From NCBI GenBank assembly GCA_947311665.1, contig CAMZLA010000016.1, positions 1 through 8,811 of the forward strand: a stretch of 8,811 nt of DNA, in the 5' to 3' direction. The translations under genes were made by a program, and so were the position numbers. This stretch comes from an uncultured Candidatus Altimarinota bacterium (GTDB lineage: Bacteria > Patescibacteriota > Gracilibacteria > CAIRYL01). A model generated the notes under the pieces. That model did no database searches and was not told where the DNA came from. It saw nothing but the letters and a program-made list of their open reading frames with translations. Positions within the stretch are counted from its first letter, which is position 1, and the number at the start of each line of letters is the position of its first letter. Shown here piece after piece: positions 1-7,121 of this stretch.

Positions 1-6
1 AGAAAA

Positions 7-471
7 ATGAAAGAAGTTTTTTCAAAGCTTGGAGACTTAGGTCTTTTACAGGGAAATATTGTTGAAGAAAATATTTGTAGATCTGTAAAGCGATTATTTG
101 AAAAAGAGGGAAAAGAATTTTATGAAATATATCAAAATGTTATTCCAAGTCATGAAATTCGTAAAAAATATGGGAAAAAAGAATATGATATTGTTGCTGT
201 AAATGGATCAGAAGTATTAATTACAGAAGTGAAAAGCAATGTAAAACAAGATAATGTGAATAAGTTTTTAAAAGATCAACTCCCTTTCTTTACAAAATTT
301 TTTCCAGAATATAAAGGGTATAAAATTTTGGGAGCAATTGGGGGAGCATTAATTACTCCTCATGTTGAAGAATATGCACAAAGTAAGGGGTTGTATGTAA
401 TTATTCAAAATGGAGAAAATTTATCTCTTGCACAGCATCCAAAAAATTTTAAACCTGTAACATTTTCTTAA
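7..471 (+). CDS. PD-(D/E)XK nuclease-like protein, DUF3782-type, probably 5'-truncated
   Basis: The 154 readable residues look like the C-terminal part of a PD-(D/E)XK nuclease-fold family (DUF3782-like) that is frequent in CPR bacteria and cyanobacteria and has no settled role. Seen in the sequence: a helix with the conserved acidic pair E20-E21 in GNIVEEN, then the core D61 (EYDIV), a beta hairpin and E74-V-K76, which fits the D-x(n)-ExK active-site pattern. The segment FFPEYKGYK and the C-terminal strand GLYVIIQ are also typical. Members of this family usually carry an N-terminal coiled coil before the GxxQG motif. Here only about 12 residues precede it, and the frame stays open through bases 1-6. 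The ATG at base 7 is therefore probably an internal Met and the real start lies upstream of the window. The gene ends 8 bp before the next one. Nuclease activity is inferred from the fold only. Confidence 0.7.
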   Translation: MKEVFSKLGDLGLLQGNIVEENICRSVKRLFEKEGKEFYEIYQNVIPSHEIRKKYGKKEYDIVAVNGSEVLITEVKSNVKQDNVNKFLKDQLPFFTKFFPEYKGYKILGAIGGALITPHVEEYAQSKGLYVIIQNGENLSLAQHPKNFKPVTFS

Positions 472-479
472 TTTTTTTT

Positions 480-764
480 ATGACTCTTCAAATACTCTAT
501 CGTTCAAGTCTTTTATTATTTATTGTTTTGAGCAGTCTAACTCTTCTTTTATATTTTTCTCAGTATTCAGAATATGTACAATATATAGATTCTGCATTGT
601 TTTTCTTAGGAATATCTACTCTTTTTCTTTTTTCAAGAAAATATCTTACTCAGTCATATACACTTGAAAAACATCGTGATTTTTTTCTCATCGATTTTTC
701 TCTATTACTTTTTGGAGCTTTGATGTTTTTTTGTTACTTTTATTTTACTATTTTTACAGTTTAA
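480..764 (+). CDS. Small three-helix membrane protein of unknown function
   Basis: I do not recognise this 94-aa protein. By hydrophobicity it has three membrane helices: about residues 9-26, 35-53 and 68-92. The loop between helices 2 and 3 is polar and partly basic (RKYLTQSYTLEKHRD, residues 53-67). It is rich in Leu and Phe and has no signal-peptide cleavage pattern. It starts 8 bp after the preceding stop and ends 18 bp before the SLC13-type permease, so the three genes probably share one transcript. The leader is a pure T run with no Shine-Dalgarno motif. The gene context suggests a membrane accessory of the transporter, but nothing in the sequence proves this. A chance open frame in AT-rich DNA could also give a hydrophobic product, but the tight spacing on both sides argues for a real gene. 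Confidence 0.6.
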   Translation: MTLQILYRSSLLLFIVLSSLTLLLYFSQYSEYVQYIDSALFFLGISTLFLFSRKYLTQSYTLEKHRDFFLIDFSLLLFGALMFFCYFYFTIFTV

Positions 765-782
765 TATTTTATAAATCTTTAT

Positions 783-2594
783 ATGACAATTGAAATTGCC
801 ATTGTATTTGGAATAATCCTTTTTGCACTCGTACTCTTCATTACTGAAAAACTTCCAGTAGATATTACATCATTTTTGGTAATGGTCAGCTTGTTGGTTC
901 TTGGTCTTATCTTTCCAGATTCTTTTCCAAGTGTGAGAGAAGGGCTTTCTGGGCTTTCTAATCCGGCAACAATAACGGTTCTTGCCATGTTTATTTTATC
1001 TGCAGGAATACAAAAAACAGGAATTATCCATACGTTAGGGAAAAAAGTTTTTTCTTATGTTGGAAATTCTGAAATAAAGCAAATATCTGCAATAGGTTTA
1101 ATTGTAGCCCCTATTTCTGGATTTATAAATAATACGGCTGCCGTTGCTATTATTTTACCGATGATAAAAGATTTGGCAAAACGGAGTGGAACAGCAGCAA
1201 CAAAGCTTATGATTCCTCTATCTTTTTTTGGAATGTTGGGAGGAACTTTAACTTTAATTGGAACTTCTACAAATATTTTAGCAAGTGCTATTTTAATGGA
1301 TGCTAATATTTTAGAACATGAAATCGGTATGTTTGAGTTTACAAAACTTGGATTGATTGTTTTAGCGGTTGGGACTCTCTATCTTTTAACAATTGGGCGA
1401 TTTCTCTTGCCAGAAAGGTCTGAAATATCTGATGATGATGATAATCTGACAAATAGAAAAAATACATTATATATGACAGAAGTTATTTTGAAAAAAAATG
1501 CAAAAGAGATAGGAAAAACATTGCATGAAACTCAATTTACAAAAAAAACAGATATTCAAGTTCTGAAAATAATAAGAGGAGGAAGGTCTTATATTAAAGA
1601 TTTACAATATAAAACACTTGAAGAAGGAGATATATTACTTATTAAAGGAGATAAATTTCATTTATTAAAAATAAAAACACGACCAGGGATGAATATTCTT
1701 TCAAATTTTGATGAAACGCAACGACAATATAGCATTAAAAATACACAAATAATTAAAGTAGCATTAAAAAATGGAAAAATTTTTAATGGAAAAACTATTA
1801 AAGAAATTGGGTTTTGGGAAAAATTTTCTGTAAAAGTTATAGGGTTGCATAAAGAAGAAGCAACGGGGGGAAAACTTGAAAATTCATCAGTTTCAGCTGG
1901 AGATATTCTTTTAATTCAAGGTTCTTTAGCAAATCTTAAAAAATTGAAAGAAGGAAATGATTTTATTTTACTTGAAAAAGTTGAAGCAGAATTTCAACCA
2001 GAAAAGATGTGGACAGCTCTTTCTATTATTTCTGCAGTAACTCTTTCTTCTGCTTTTTTAGGAGTTCCCATTGTTATTTCATCTCTCATCGGAGTAATGG
2101 CTATGGTTCTTACAAAATGTATTGATGCCGATGCTATGTATCATATGGTGAATTGGAAAGTGATTTTTCTTTTAACGGGAATGATTCCCTTGGGAATTGC
2201 TATGCAAAAATCTGGTGCAGGAGATTTTTTAGCTGGAGGAATAATTTCGGTTTCTGGAAATATTTCTCCATTCATTTTACTCATGATTATTTATTTAGTA
2301 ACAACTCTTTTAACAGAAATTATTTCTAATAATGCGGCAGTTGTTTTACTTATTCCTATTGTTATTTCAATAACGGCGGCTTTGGGATTGAATCCTTTTG
2401 CTTTTTCTTTAGCTGTTATGTTTGCGGCTTCTACAAGTTTTCTTTCTCCTGTGGGATATCAAACAAATACAATGGTCTATGCGAGTGCCAATTATAAATT
2501 TTCTGATTTTATAAAAGTTGGAGCTCCTTTAAACCTTTTATTACTTCTGGTAACCTGTTTTTTTATTGATATGTGGTGGTCATTGGCAATATAG
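783..2594 (+). CDS. SLC13/DASS-type anion permease with two central RCK_C (TrkA_C) domains
   Basis: This 603-aa inner-membrane protein resembles E. coli YfbS (about 610 aa). It is built as membrane half, two cytosolic RCK_C/TrkA_C domains, membrane half. The N-terminal half (about 1-210) has the inverted-repeat substrate/sodium-site motif N116-N117-T118 (FINNTAA) followed by GTSTN at 160-164. The C-terminal half (about 408-603) has the matching S515-N516-N517 motif followed by SPVGYQTNT at 555-563. The linker from about 226 to 400 contains two copies of the RCK_C signature, EEGDILLIKGD (280-290) and SAGDILLIQG (371-380). Relatives move small divalent anions such as sulfate or dicarboxylates with sodium or protons, and RCK_C domains usually sense a ligand. 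Substrate and ligand cannot be read from the sequence. A short acidic stretch, DDDD at 217-220, sits just after the first membrane half. It is the last gene of the upstream run and is closed by the stem-loop at 2615-2649. Confidence 0.88.
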   Translation: MTIEIAIVFGIILFALVLFITEKLPVDITSFLVMVSLLVLGLIFPDSFPSVREGLSGLSNPATITVLAMFILSAGIQKTGIIHTLGKKVFSYVGNSEIKQISAIGLIVAPISGFINNTAAVAIILPMIKDLAKRSGTAATKLMIPLSFFGMLGGTLTLIGTSTNILASAILMDANILEHEIGMFEFTKLGLIVLAVGTLYLLTIGRFLLPERSEISDDDDNLTNRKNTLYMTEVILKKNAKEIGKTLHETQFTKKTDIQVLKIIRGGRSYIKDLQYKTLEEGDILLIKGDKFHLLKIKTRPGMNILSNFDETQRQYSIKNTQIIKVALKNGKIFNGKTIKEIGFWEKFSVKVIGLHKEEATGGKLENSSVSAGDILLIQGSLANLKKLKEGNDFILLEKVEAEFQPEKMWTALSIISAVTLSSAFLGVPIVISSLIGVMAMVLTKCIDADAMYHMVNWKVIFLLTGMIPLGIAMQKSGAGDFLAGGIISVSGNISPFILLMIIYLVTTLLTEIISNNAAVVLLIPIVISITAALGLNPFAFSLAVMFAASTSFLSPVGYQTNTMVYASANYKFSDFIKVGAPLNLLLLLVTCFFIDMWWSLAI

Positions 2595-2614
2595 AAAAAA
2601 AATATTGTTTACAG

Positions 2615-2649
2615 AAAAACCCTGATGAATATTTTTCATCAGGGTTTTT
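2615..2649. terminator. Bidirectional intrinsic terminator between convergent genes
   Basis: A perfect 15-bp stem (2615-2629 with 2635-2649) has a 5-nt loop. The GC-richer core is CCCTGATGAA. The outer end is A5 on one side and a T7 run (2645-2651) on the other, so transcripts from both directions meet a stem followed by U. It lies 21 bp after the permease stop and 27 bp before the purB stop, which fits shared termination of the two convergent units. Confidence 0.92.
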
Positions 2650-2675
2650 TTCTGGAATATTTCTTCTTATACTTA

Positions 2676-4052
2676 TTATTTATTTTCTTCTTCTTTTTCC
2701 ATAAATAAATCCACCATTTGAGGTGCAATCCCCGTATAGGTTGCAGGGGTAAGATTATATAATCGTTCTTTTGCATCTTCTGGAATTTCAAGTGTTTCAA
2801 TAAACTTTTTATATTCATCGAGAGAAAGTCGTTTTCCTCGAGTTAATGCTTTAAGTTTTTCATATGGATTTTCTATTCCATGTTTTCGCATTACTGTTTG
2901 GGCAGCTTCTCCCAAAACTTCAATATTTGCATCTAACTCTTTTCTGCAATTTTCTTCAGATATTTCAATTTTTCCCAATCCAGCATTTAAACTTTTTAAA
3001 GCAATAAGCATATGCCCAAACGATACTCCTAAATTTCGTAAAACAGTAGAATCTGTTAAATCTCGTTGCCATCGAGAAATGGGGAGTTTTTGTGCAAAAT
3101 GAGAAAATAATGCATTGGCAATTCCAAAATTTCCTTCTGCATTTTCAAAGTCTATAGGATTTACTTTGTGAGGCATTGTAGAGCTTCCTACTTCACCTTC
3201 TTTTGTTTTTTGTGTAAAAACTCCTCGAGAAATATATCCCCAAATATCTCGAGATAAATCGATGAGAATAGTGTTTGTTCGCATGCAAATATGAGAAATT
3301 TCTGCAATGAAATCATGAGGATCTATTTGATCAGAAAATGGATTCCAAGAAAGTCCTAAATTTTCTACAAATGATTTTGAAATATCTAACCAATCGGCTT
3401 CTGGATATGCAATGAGATGAGCATTAAAATTTCCTGTTGCTCCGTTAATTTTCCCAAGAAAATCTTGAACTTGCAGTTGTTGTGTTTGGGCAGAGAGTCG
3501 TGCAGCAAAAACAAAAAAAGATTTTCCAACAGTTGTAGGAGAAGCTGCTTGCCCGTGAGTAAGTGCCAATAATGGAACTTCTTGCCACTGCTTACTTTGT
3601 TTTTCTATTACTTCAGAGATGAAATCAAGAGAAGGTAATATTACTTTCTCTATTGCATCTCTCAGCATTAAAGAATATGAAAGATTGTTTATATCTTCAC
3701 TCGTGCATGCAAAATGAAGCCATTCAGAAACTTCTTCCAATGAAGTTCCCGCAAGTTCATGTTTTAAAAAATATTCTACTGCTTTTACATCATGCTTTGT
3801 TTTTGCTTCAATATCTTTTACATGTTGGGCATCTTTTTCAGAAAAATTAATGATAATATTATCTAATATTTGTATTTCTTTTGTTGTAAATTTTCGTAAT
3901 TCTGGAATATCATCTCTTTTTGCTAAATGTTTTAACCATTCAACTTCAACAAGAGACCGATATTTGATGAGAGCATATTCAGAAAAAAATTCTGATAATT
4001 CAGAAACTTTTGAAGCATATCGACCATCTAATGGAGAAAGTGCAGTAATCAT
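2676..4052 (-). CDS. purB: Adenylosuccinate lyase
   Basis: PurB (458 aa; E. coli PurB is 456) cleaves adenylosuccinate to AMP and fumarate, and SAICAR to AICAR plus fumarate. It acts in the cytosol as a homotetramer of the fumarase/aspartase superfamily. The N-terminus SPLDGRY (6-12) matches the E. coli-type subfamily and supports the start at 4052, as does the absence of any nearby alternative Met. Other family blocks are HDVKAVEY (88-95), TSEDINN (117-123), THGQAASPTT (165-174) with the general acid/base H166, and the mobile signature loop GSSTMPHKVNP (289-299) with catalytic S290. These align with E. coli H171 and S295. It is transcribed alone on the minus strand, convergent with the permease and divergent from the pseudouridine synthase. 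Other purine genes are absent nearby, so it may serve IMP-to-AMP salvage as much as de novo synthesis. Confidence 0.97.
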   Translation of the reverse strand: MITALSPLDGRYASKVSELSEFFSEYALIKYRSLVEVEWLKHLAKRDDIPELRKFTTKEIQILDNIIINFSEKDAQHVKDIEAKTKHDVKAVEYFLKHELAGTSLEEVSEWLHFACTSEDINNLSYSLMLRDAIEKVILPSLDFISEVIEKQSKQWQEVPLLALTHGQAASPTTVGKSFFVFAARLSAQTQQLQVQDFLGKINGATGNFNAHLIAYPEADWLDISKSFVENLGLSWNPFSDQIDPHDFIAEISHICMRTNTILIDLSRDIWGYISRGVFTQKTKEGEVGSSTMPHKVNPIDFENAEGNFGIANALFSHFAQKLPISRWQRDLTDSTVLRNLGVSFGHMLIALKSLNAGLGKIEISEENCRKELDANIEVLGEAAQTVMRKHGIENPYEKLKALTRGKRLSLDEYKKFIETLEIPEDAKERLYNLTPATYTGIAPQMVDLFMEKEEENK

Positions 4053-4199
4053 AGAAAAAAAAGAAAAATAAGAAATAATAGTTTGTCTTCAGTGTATAAT
4101 ATAATGTTCTTTTTATCTATGTTTTTTATTCTCATTTTTTTTTATACTCATGATATATTCAGTAAATGAGTTTCAATATATAATATTTTTTTGTAAAAA
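4053..4199. promoter_or_regulatory. Divergent purB / pseudouridine synthase promoter region
   Basis: This 147-bp gap separates two divergent genes and must hold the start signals of both. On the + strand there are two exact TATAAT boxes, at 4095-4100 and 4179-4184. Neither has a good TTGACA at 16-18 bp; the second has only TATTCA at 4156-4161. If the second box is used, transcription would start near 4191, leaving a leader of about 9 nt before the ATG at 4200. I see no convincing box pair for purB on the minus strand. The rest is T- and A-run sequence with no RNA structure that I can support. Confidence 0.4.
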
Positions 4200-5177
4200 A
4201 TGGAAAATACTCCAATTCAAATAACATCAAATGAAGATGGAATGCGAGCTGAACGGTTTATAGAAAAAAGATTTCCACAAGTCCCACGAGGAATTCGGCA
4301 TAAATTTTTTCGAACAAAAAAATTGGCTATTTTTAGAAATGGAAAACGACAGAAATTAGAAAAATCTTTTACTCTTAAAAAAGGAGATGAAATAAAAATA
4401 TTTTTTCAGCCTGATGAATTTGGAGAGAAACGAGAAAATGTTAAAAAATTAAATTTTGATAGCATTTTGAAACATCCGAAATTGAAAAAAATAAAAATAT
4501 TATGGGAAGATGAACATATGCTAGTGGTAAATAAACCAGCAGGAATAGCTGTTCATCCGGGTTCTGGAATTCGATTTGGACACTCTCTTATCGATTATGT
4601 TACCGCTTTACAAAAAACAAAAAATATAAATAATCCAGAGCCAAAACTTGTTCATCGTTTAGATAAAGACACTTCAGGACTTGTAATGATTTCTAAAAAT
4701 GATGGATTTTTACGAAAAATAATCACTCTTTTGCAAACAGGGAAAATTAAAAAACGATATTATGCGATAGTAAAAGGAGAGTTGGAAAAAAAAATTGGAA
4801 CAATTTCAGAAAAAATTTCAAGAAAAGAGGGGAGTAAATATACAAAAATTTCCATTGATGAAAAAGATGGAAAAGACTCTATTACTCATTATTCTGTAGA
4901 GAAATATTATGCAGATAAAAATTTAAGTTTAGTAAATATTTTACTTGAAACAGGACGAATGCATCAAATTCGTATCCATTTTTCCTCCAATTCTCATCCA
5001 TTGGCAGGAGATCAAGTTTATGGAGATTTTAAATGGAATAAAATATTACAAAAAAAATATAAATTGAAACGCCAAGCTTTGCATGCTTTTTGTCTTGAAT
5101 TTATTCATCCTGAAACTGATGAAAAAATAAAAATAGAAAGTGAAATGCCAAATGAGATTTTGAAAATATGTGTATAA
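4200..5177 (+). CDS. RluA-family 23S rRNA pseudouridine synthase (RluC/RluD-like) with S4 domain
   Basis: This 325-aa protein isomerises uridine to pseudouridine in structured RNA, most likely 23S rRNA. An S4 RNA-binding domain covers about residues 12-70 (RAERFIEKRFPQ ... LKKGDEIKI). The catalytic domain follows from about 98. It contains NKPAGIAVHPG (111-121), the family signature HRLDKDTSG (152-160) with catalytic D155, the YAIVKG strand (188-193) and GRMHQIRIH (252-260). The length fits RluC (319) and RluD (326). The S4 wording (VPRGIRHKFFRTKK) leans to RluC, but the target uridines cannot be assigned, so no symbol is given. The start at 4200 is kept because the next in-frame Met (M15) would cut into the S4 domain. 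It opens the + strand series ending with the aldehyde dehydrogenase and lies 66 bp upstream of gatC. Confidence 0.93.
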   Translation: MENTPIQITSNEDGMRAERFIEKRFPQVPRGIRHKFFRTKKLAIFRNGKRQKLEKSFTLKKGDEIKIFFQPDEFGEKRENVKKLNFDSILKHPKLKKIKILWEDEHMLVVNKPAGIAVHPGSGIRFGHSLIDYVTALQKTKNINNPEPKLVHRLDKDTSGLVMISKNDGFLRKIITLLQTGKIKKRYYAIVKGELEKKIGTISEKISRKEGSKYTKISIDEKDGKDSITHYSVEKYYADKNLSLVNILLETGRMHQIRIHFSSNSHPLAGDQVYGDFKWNKILQKKYKLKRQALHAFCLEFIHPETDEKIKIESEMPNEILKICV

Positions 5178-5243
5178 AAAAAATATATTCTTATTACATA
5201 AAATGTGTAACAATGAATATAGATTTTTTTACATATTTACATT

Positions 5244-5522
5244 ATGCTTACTAAAGAAGAAATTATTAAAATTGCTCATCTTTCTCGATTGCAATTAACA
5301 GAAGAAGAAATTACAAAACATCAAAATGAACTTTCTGGTGTGTTCGATTTTTTTGAAATGCTTGAAGAAGTAGATACCGATGGAGTAGAACCAACTTCAC
5401 AAGTAACAGGTCTTGAAGATGCATTGAGAAAAGATGTTGTTTTGAAATATAAAGGAGATTTACTGGAATGTTCACCTCAAAATAAAATAGGGACACAAAT
5501 TTCAGTTCCAAATGTTTTTTAA
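5244..5522 (+). CDS. gatC: Asp/Glu-tRNA amidotransferase subunit C
   Basis: GatC (92 aa, usual length about 95) wraps between GatA and GatB and stabilises the GatCAB complex. That complex converts misacylated Glu-tRNA(Gln) to Gln-tRNA(Gln), and Asp-tRNA(Asn) to Asn-tRNA(Asn) where needed. The family pattern is clear: the N-terminal helix EEIIKIAHLSRLQLTEEE (5-22), then VDTDGVEPTSQV (44-55), the acidic/basic LRKDVV segment (61-66), and a C-terminal tail ending in the usual VPxVh form (SVPNVF). The start is fixed by the family-typical MLTKEE opening; the leader before it has no Shine-Dalgarno motif. It is followed 63 bp later by gatA in the same direction. Confidence 0.95.
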   Translation: MLTKEEIIKIAHLSRLQLTEEEITKHQNELSGVFDFFEMLEEVDTDGVEPTSQVTGLEDALRKDVVLKYKGDLLECSPQNKIGTQISVPNVF

Positions 5523-5585
5523 AGAACTTTTGCGAAACTCAGAACTCAGATTCTGTTTAATAATACTTTAATACTCAATAATACT
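5523..5585 (+). repeat. gatA leader built of short direct repeats
   Basis: The 63-bp gap between gatC and gatA contains two tandem copies of AACTCAG (5536-5542, 5543-5549). It also has three copies of TAATACT (5561-5567, 5569-5575, 5579-5585), the last one touching the gatA ATG. TAATACT resembles a -10 box, so one or more copies could start transcription of gatA, but no -35 box is evident. There is no Shine-Dalgarno motif. Confidence 0.4.
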
Positions 5586-7055
5586 ATGACTATTCCAACA
5601 ACTATTGCACAAGCAAAAAAAATGCTTGAAACAAAGGAAATTACAGCTCTTGATCTTACAAATTTATTTATACAAAGAATAGAAAAATTTGATGCTGGAG
5701 AAAATGGTATTGGGGCATATACCGAAACATGTTTCGATATAGCACGAAAACAAGCTGAAAAATTAGATGCTTCTGGAGATTTTTCAAAACCTTTAGCAGG
5801 AATTCCATATTCTTTAAAAGATGTTGTTTCTAAAAAAGGAATGAAGAATACGGCTGGTTCAAAAATCTTAGAAAATTATATTGCACCACATGATGCAACA
5901 GTTGCAAAAAAATTGGAAGATTCTGGAGCTATTTTACTTGGAAAAGTGAATACTGATGAATTTACAATGGGGTCAAGTTGTGAAAATTCAGCGATTCAAA
6001 AAACAGTAAATCCGTGGAATTATTCAAAAGTACCTGGAGGGTCATCAGGAGGAGGTTCGAGTTCTGTTGCAAAATATTTAGGACTTTTTTCTATTGGGAC
6101 GGATACGGGAGGATCTATTCGTCAGCCAGCAAATTTTTGTGGAATTTCTGGATTAAAAGTTTCATATGGACGAGTTTCTCGATCTGGAATTATTTCATAT
6201 GCTTCAAGTTTCGATTCTATTGGACCTCTTGCTCCAACGGTTGATTGTTGTGCTCGAGTATTAGAAATTATTGCAGGACATGATGAAAAAGATGCAACAA
6301 CTCCAGAAATTGAAGTTTCACAATATTCTTCTGTTACTTCATCAGATGAAAAAACTCTGGCAGGAAAAAAAATTGGAGTTATTAAAGAATTTACAGAAGC
6401 AGAAGGGCTAGACGCAGAAATAAAAAAATCGTTTGAAAAATCGATAGAAACAGCAAAAAAATTAGGAGCAGAAATTGTAGAAATTTCTTTACCTCTCACA
6501 AAATATGCTATTCCAACATATTATCTTTTGGTAAAAGCAGAAGCGTCTACAAATCTTGCTCGATATGATGGAATTCGGTTTGGTTCCACTTCTGAATGTG
6601 AAAATCTTGATGAACAATATTTAAAAACTCGAAGTGAATTTTTTGGAGAAGAGGTAAAACGAGCAATAATGATGGGAACATATACACTATCAGCAGGATA
6701 TTTCGATGCATATTATTTAAAAGCGTGTAAGGTTCGAACATTGATAAAACAAGAATATGATTCTGCTTTTGAAAAAGTTGATGCGTTAATAGCTCCAGTT
6801 TCTCCTTTTTCTGCATTTAATATTGGAGAAAAAATAGATGATCCACTCACCATGTATCTTGCCGATATTTTTACTGTAACAGCAAATTTAGCAGGAATTT
6901 GTGGGCTTTCTATCCCAACAGAAAAAGTAAACGATATGCCAAGTGGAGTTCAAATTTTAGGAAAAGCATTTACCGAAGAAACAATTTTAGAAATTGGAAA
7001 TGTGTTAGAAAAAGAGTTTGGGTTTACTGATGTGAGAGAAGGGGAGATGGTGTAG
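5586..7055 (+). CDS. gatA: Asp/Glu-tRNA amidotransferase subunit A (glutamine amidase)
   Basis: GatA (489 aa, usual 480-490) hydrolyses glutamine and supplies ammonia to GatB for amidation of Glu-tRNA(Gln) and/or Asp-tRNA(Asn). It belongs to the amidase signature family with a Ser-cisSer-Lys triad, and all three residues are present: K78 in YSLKD, S153 in GGSSGGG and S177 in GTDTGGSIRQPA (171-182). They correspond one-for-one to K79, S154 and S178 of the Staphylococcus aureus enzyme. The GatA-specific blocks YDGIRFG (327-333) and MMGTYTLSAGYFDAYY (362-377) separate it from generic amidases. The C-terminus PSGVQILGK (452-460) is also typical. It follows gatC by 63 bp. The third subunit, gatB, is not downstream; an aldehyde dehydrogenase is there instead, so gatB must lie elsewhere in the genome. 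Arginine is mainly CGA (8 of 12), with only 2 AGA. Confidence 0.97.
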   Translation: MTIPTTIAQAKKMLETKEITALDLTNLFIQRIEKFDAGENGIGAYTETCFDIARKQAEKLDASGDFSKPLAGIPYSLKDVVSKKGMKNTAGSKILENYIAPHDATVAKKLEDSGAILLGKVNTDEFTMGSSCENSAIQKTVNPWNYSKVPGGSSGGGSSSVAKYLGLFSIGTDTGGSIRQPANFCGISGLKVSYGRVSRSGIISYASSFDSIGPLAPTVDCCARVLEIIAGHDEKDATTPEIEVSQYSSVTSSDEKTLAGKKIGVIKEFTEAEGLDAEIKKSFEKSIETAKKLGAEIVEISLPLTKYAIPTYYLLVKAEASTNLARYDGIRFGSTSECENLDEQYLKTRSEFFGEEVKRAIMMGTYTLSAGYFDAYYLKACKVRTLIKQEYDSAFEKVDALIAPVSPFSAFNIGEKIDDPLTMYLADIFTVTANLAGICGLSIPTEKVNDMPSGVQILGKAFTEETILEIGNVLEKEFGFTDVREGEMV

Positions 7056-7121
7056 AGTAATATTTCTATTGATTAGAGAAAACAATTTATTAACTGTAAT
7101 TATTCTATAAAAACTATTTCT

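Noticed and set aside
779..988. 69-codon minus-strand frame over the start of the permease.
   Set aside because: It is antisense to the first membrane helices of a clear SLC13 protein, with no independent support.
3653..4071. Two + strand open frames of 65 and 73 codons antisense to purB.
   Set aside because: purB is full length with intact catalytic residues. These frames are byproducts of its AT-rich antisense strand.
5194..5210. Small hairpin (TTACAT ... ATGTGTAA) between the pseudouridine synthase and gatC.
   Set aside because: It is a bulged stem of about six pairs without GC core or T run; this is expected by chance at this base composition.
6122..6499. 125-codon open frame on the minus strand inside gatA.
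   Set aside because: It lies fully within the well-supported gatA, whose catalytic motifs fix the frame. The antisense frame shows no family features.
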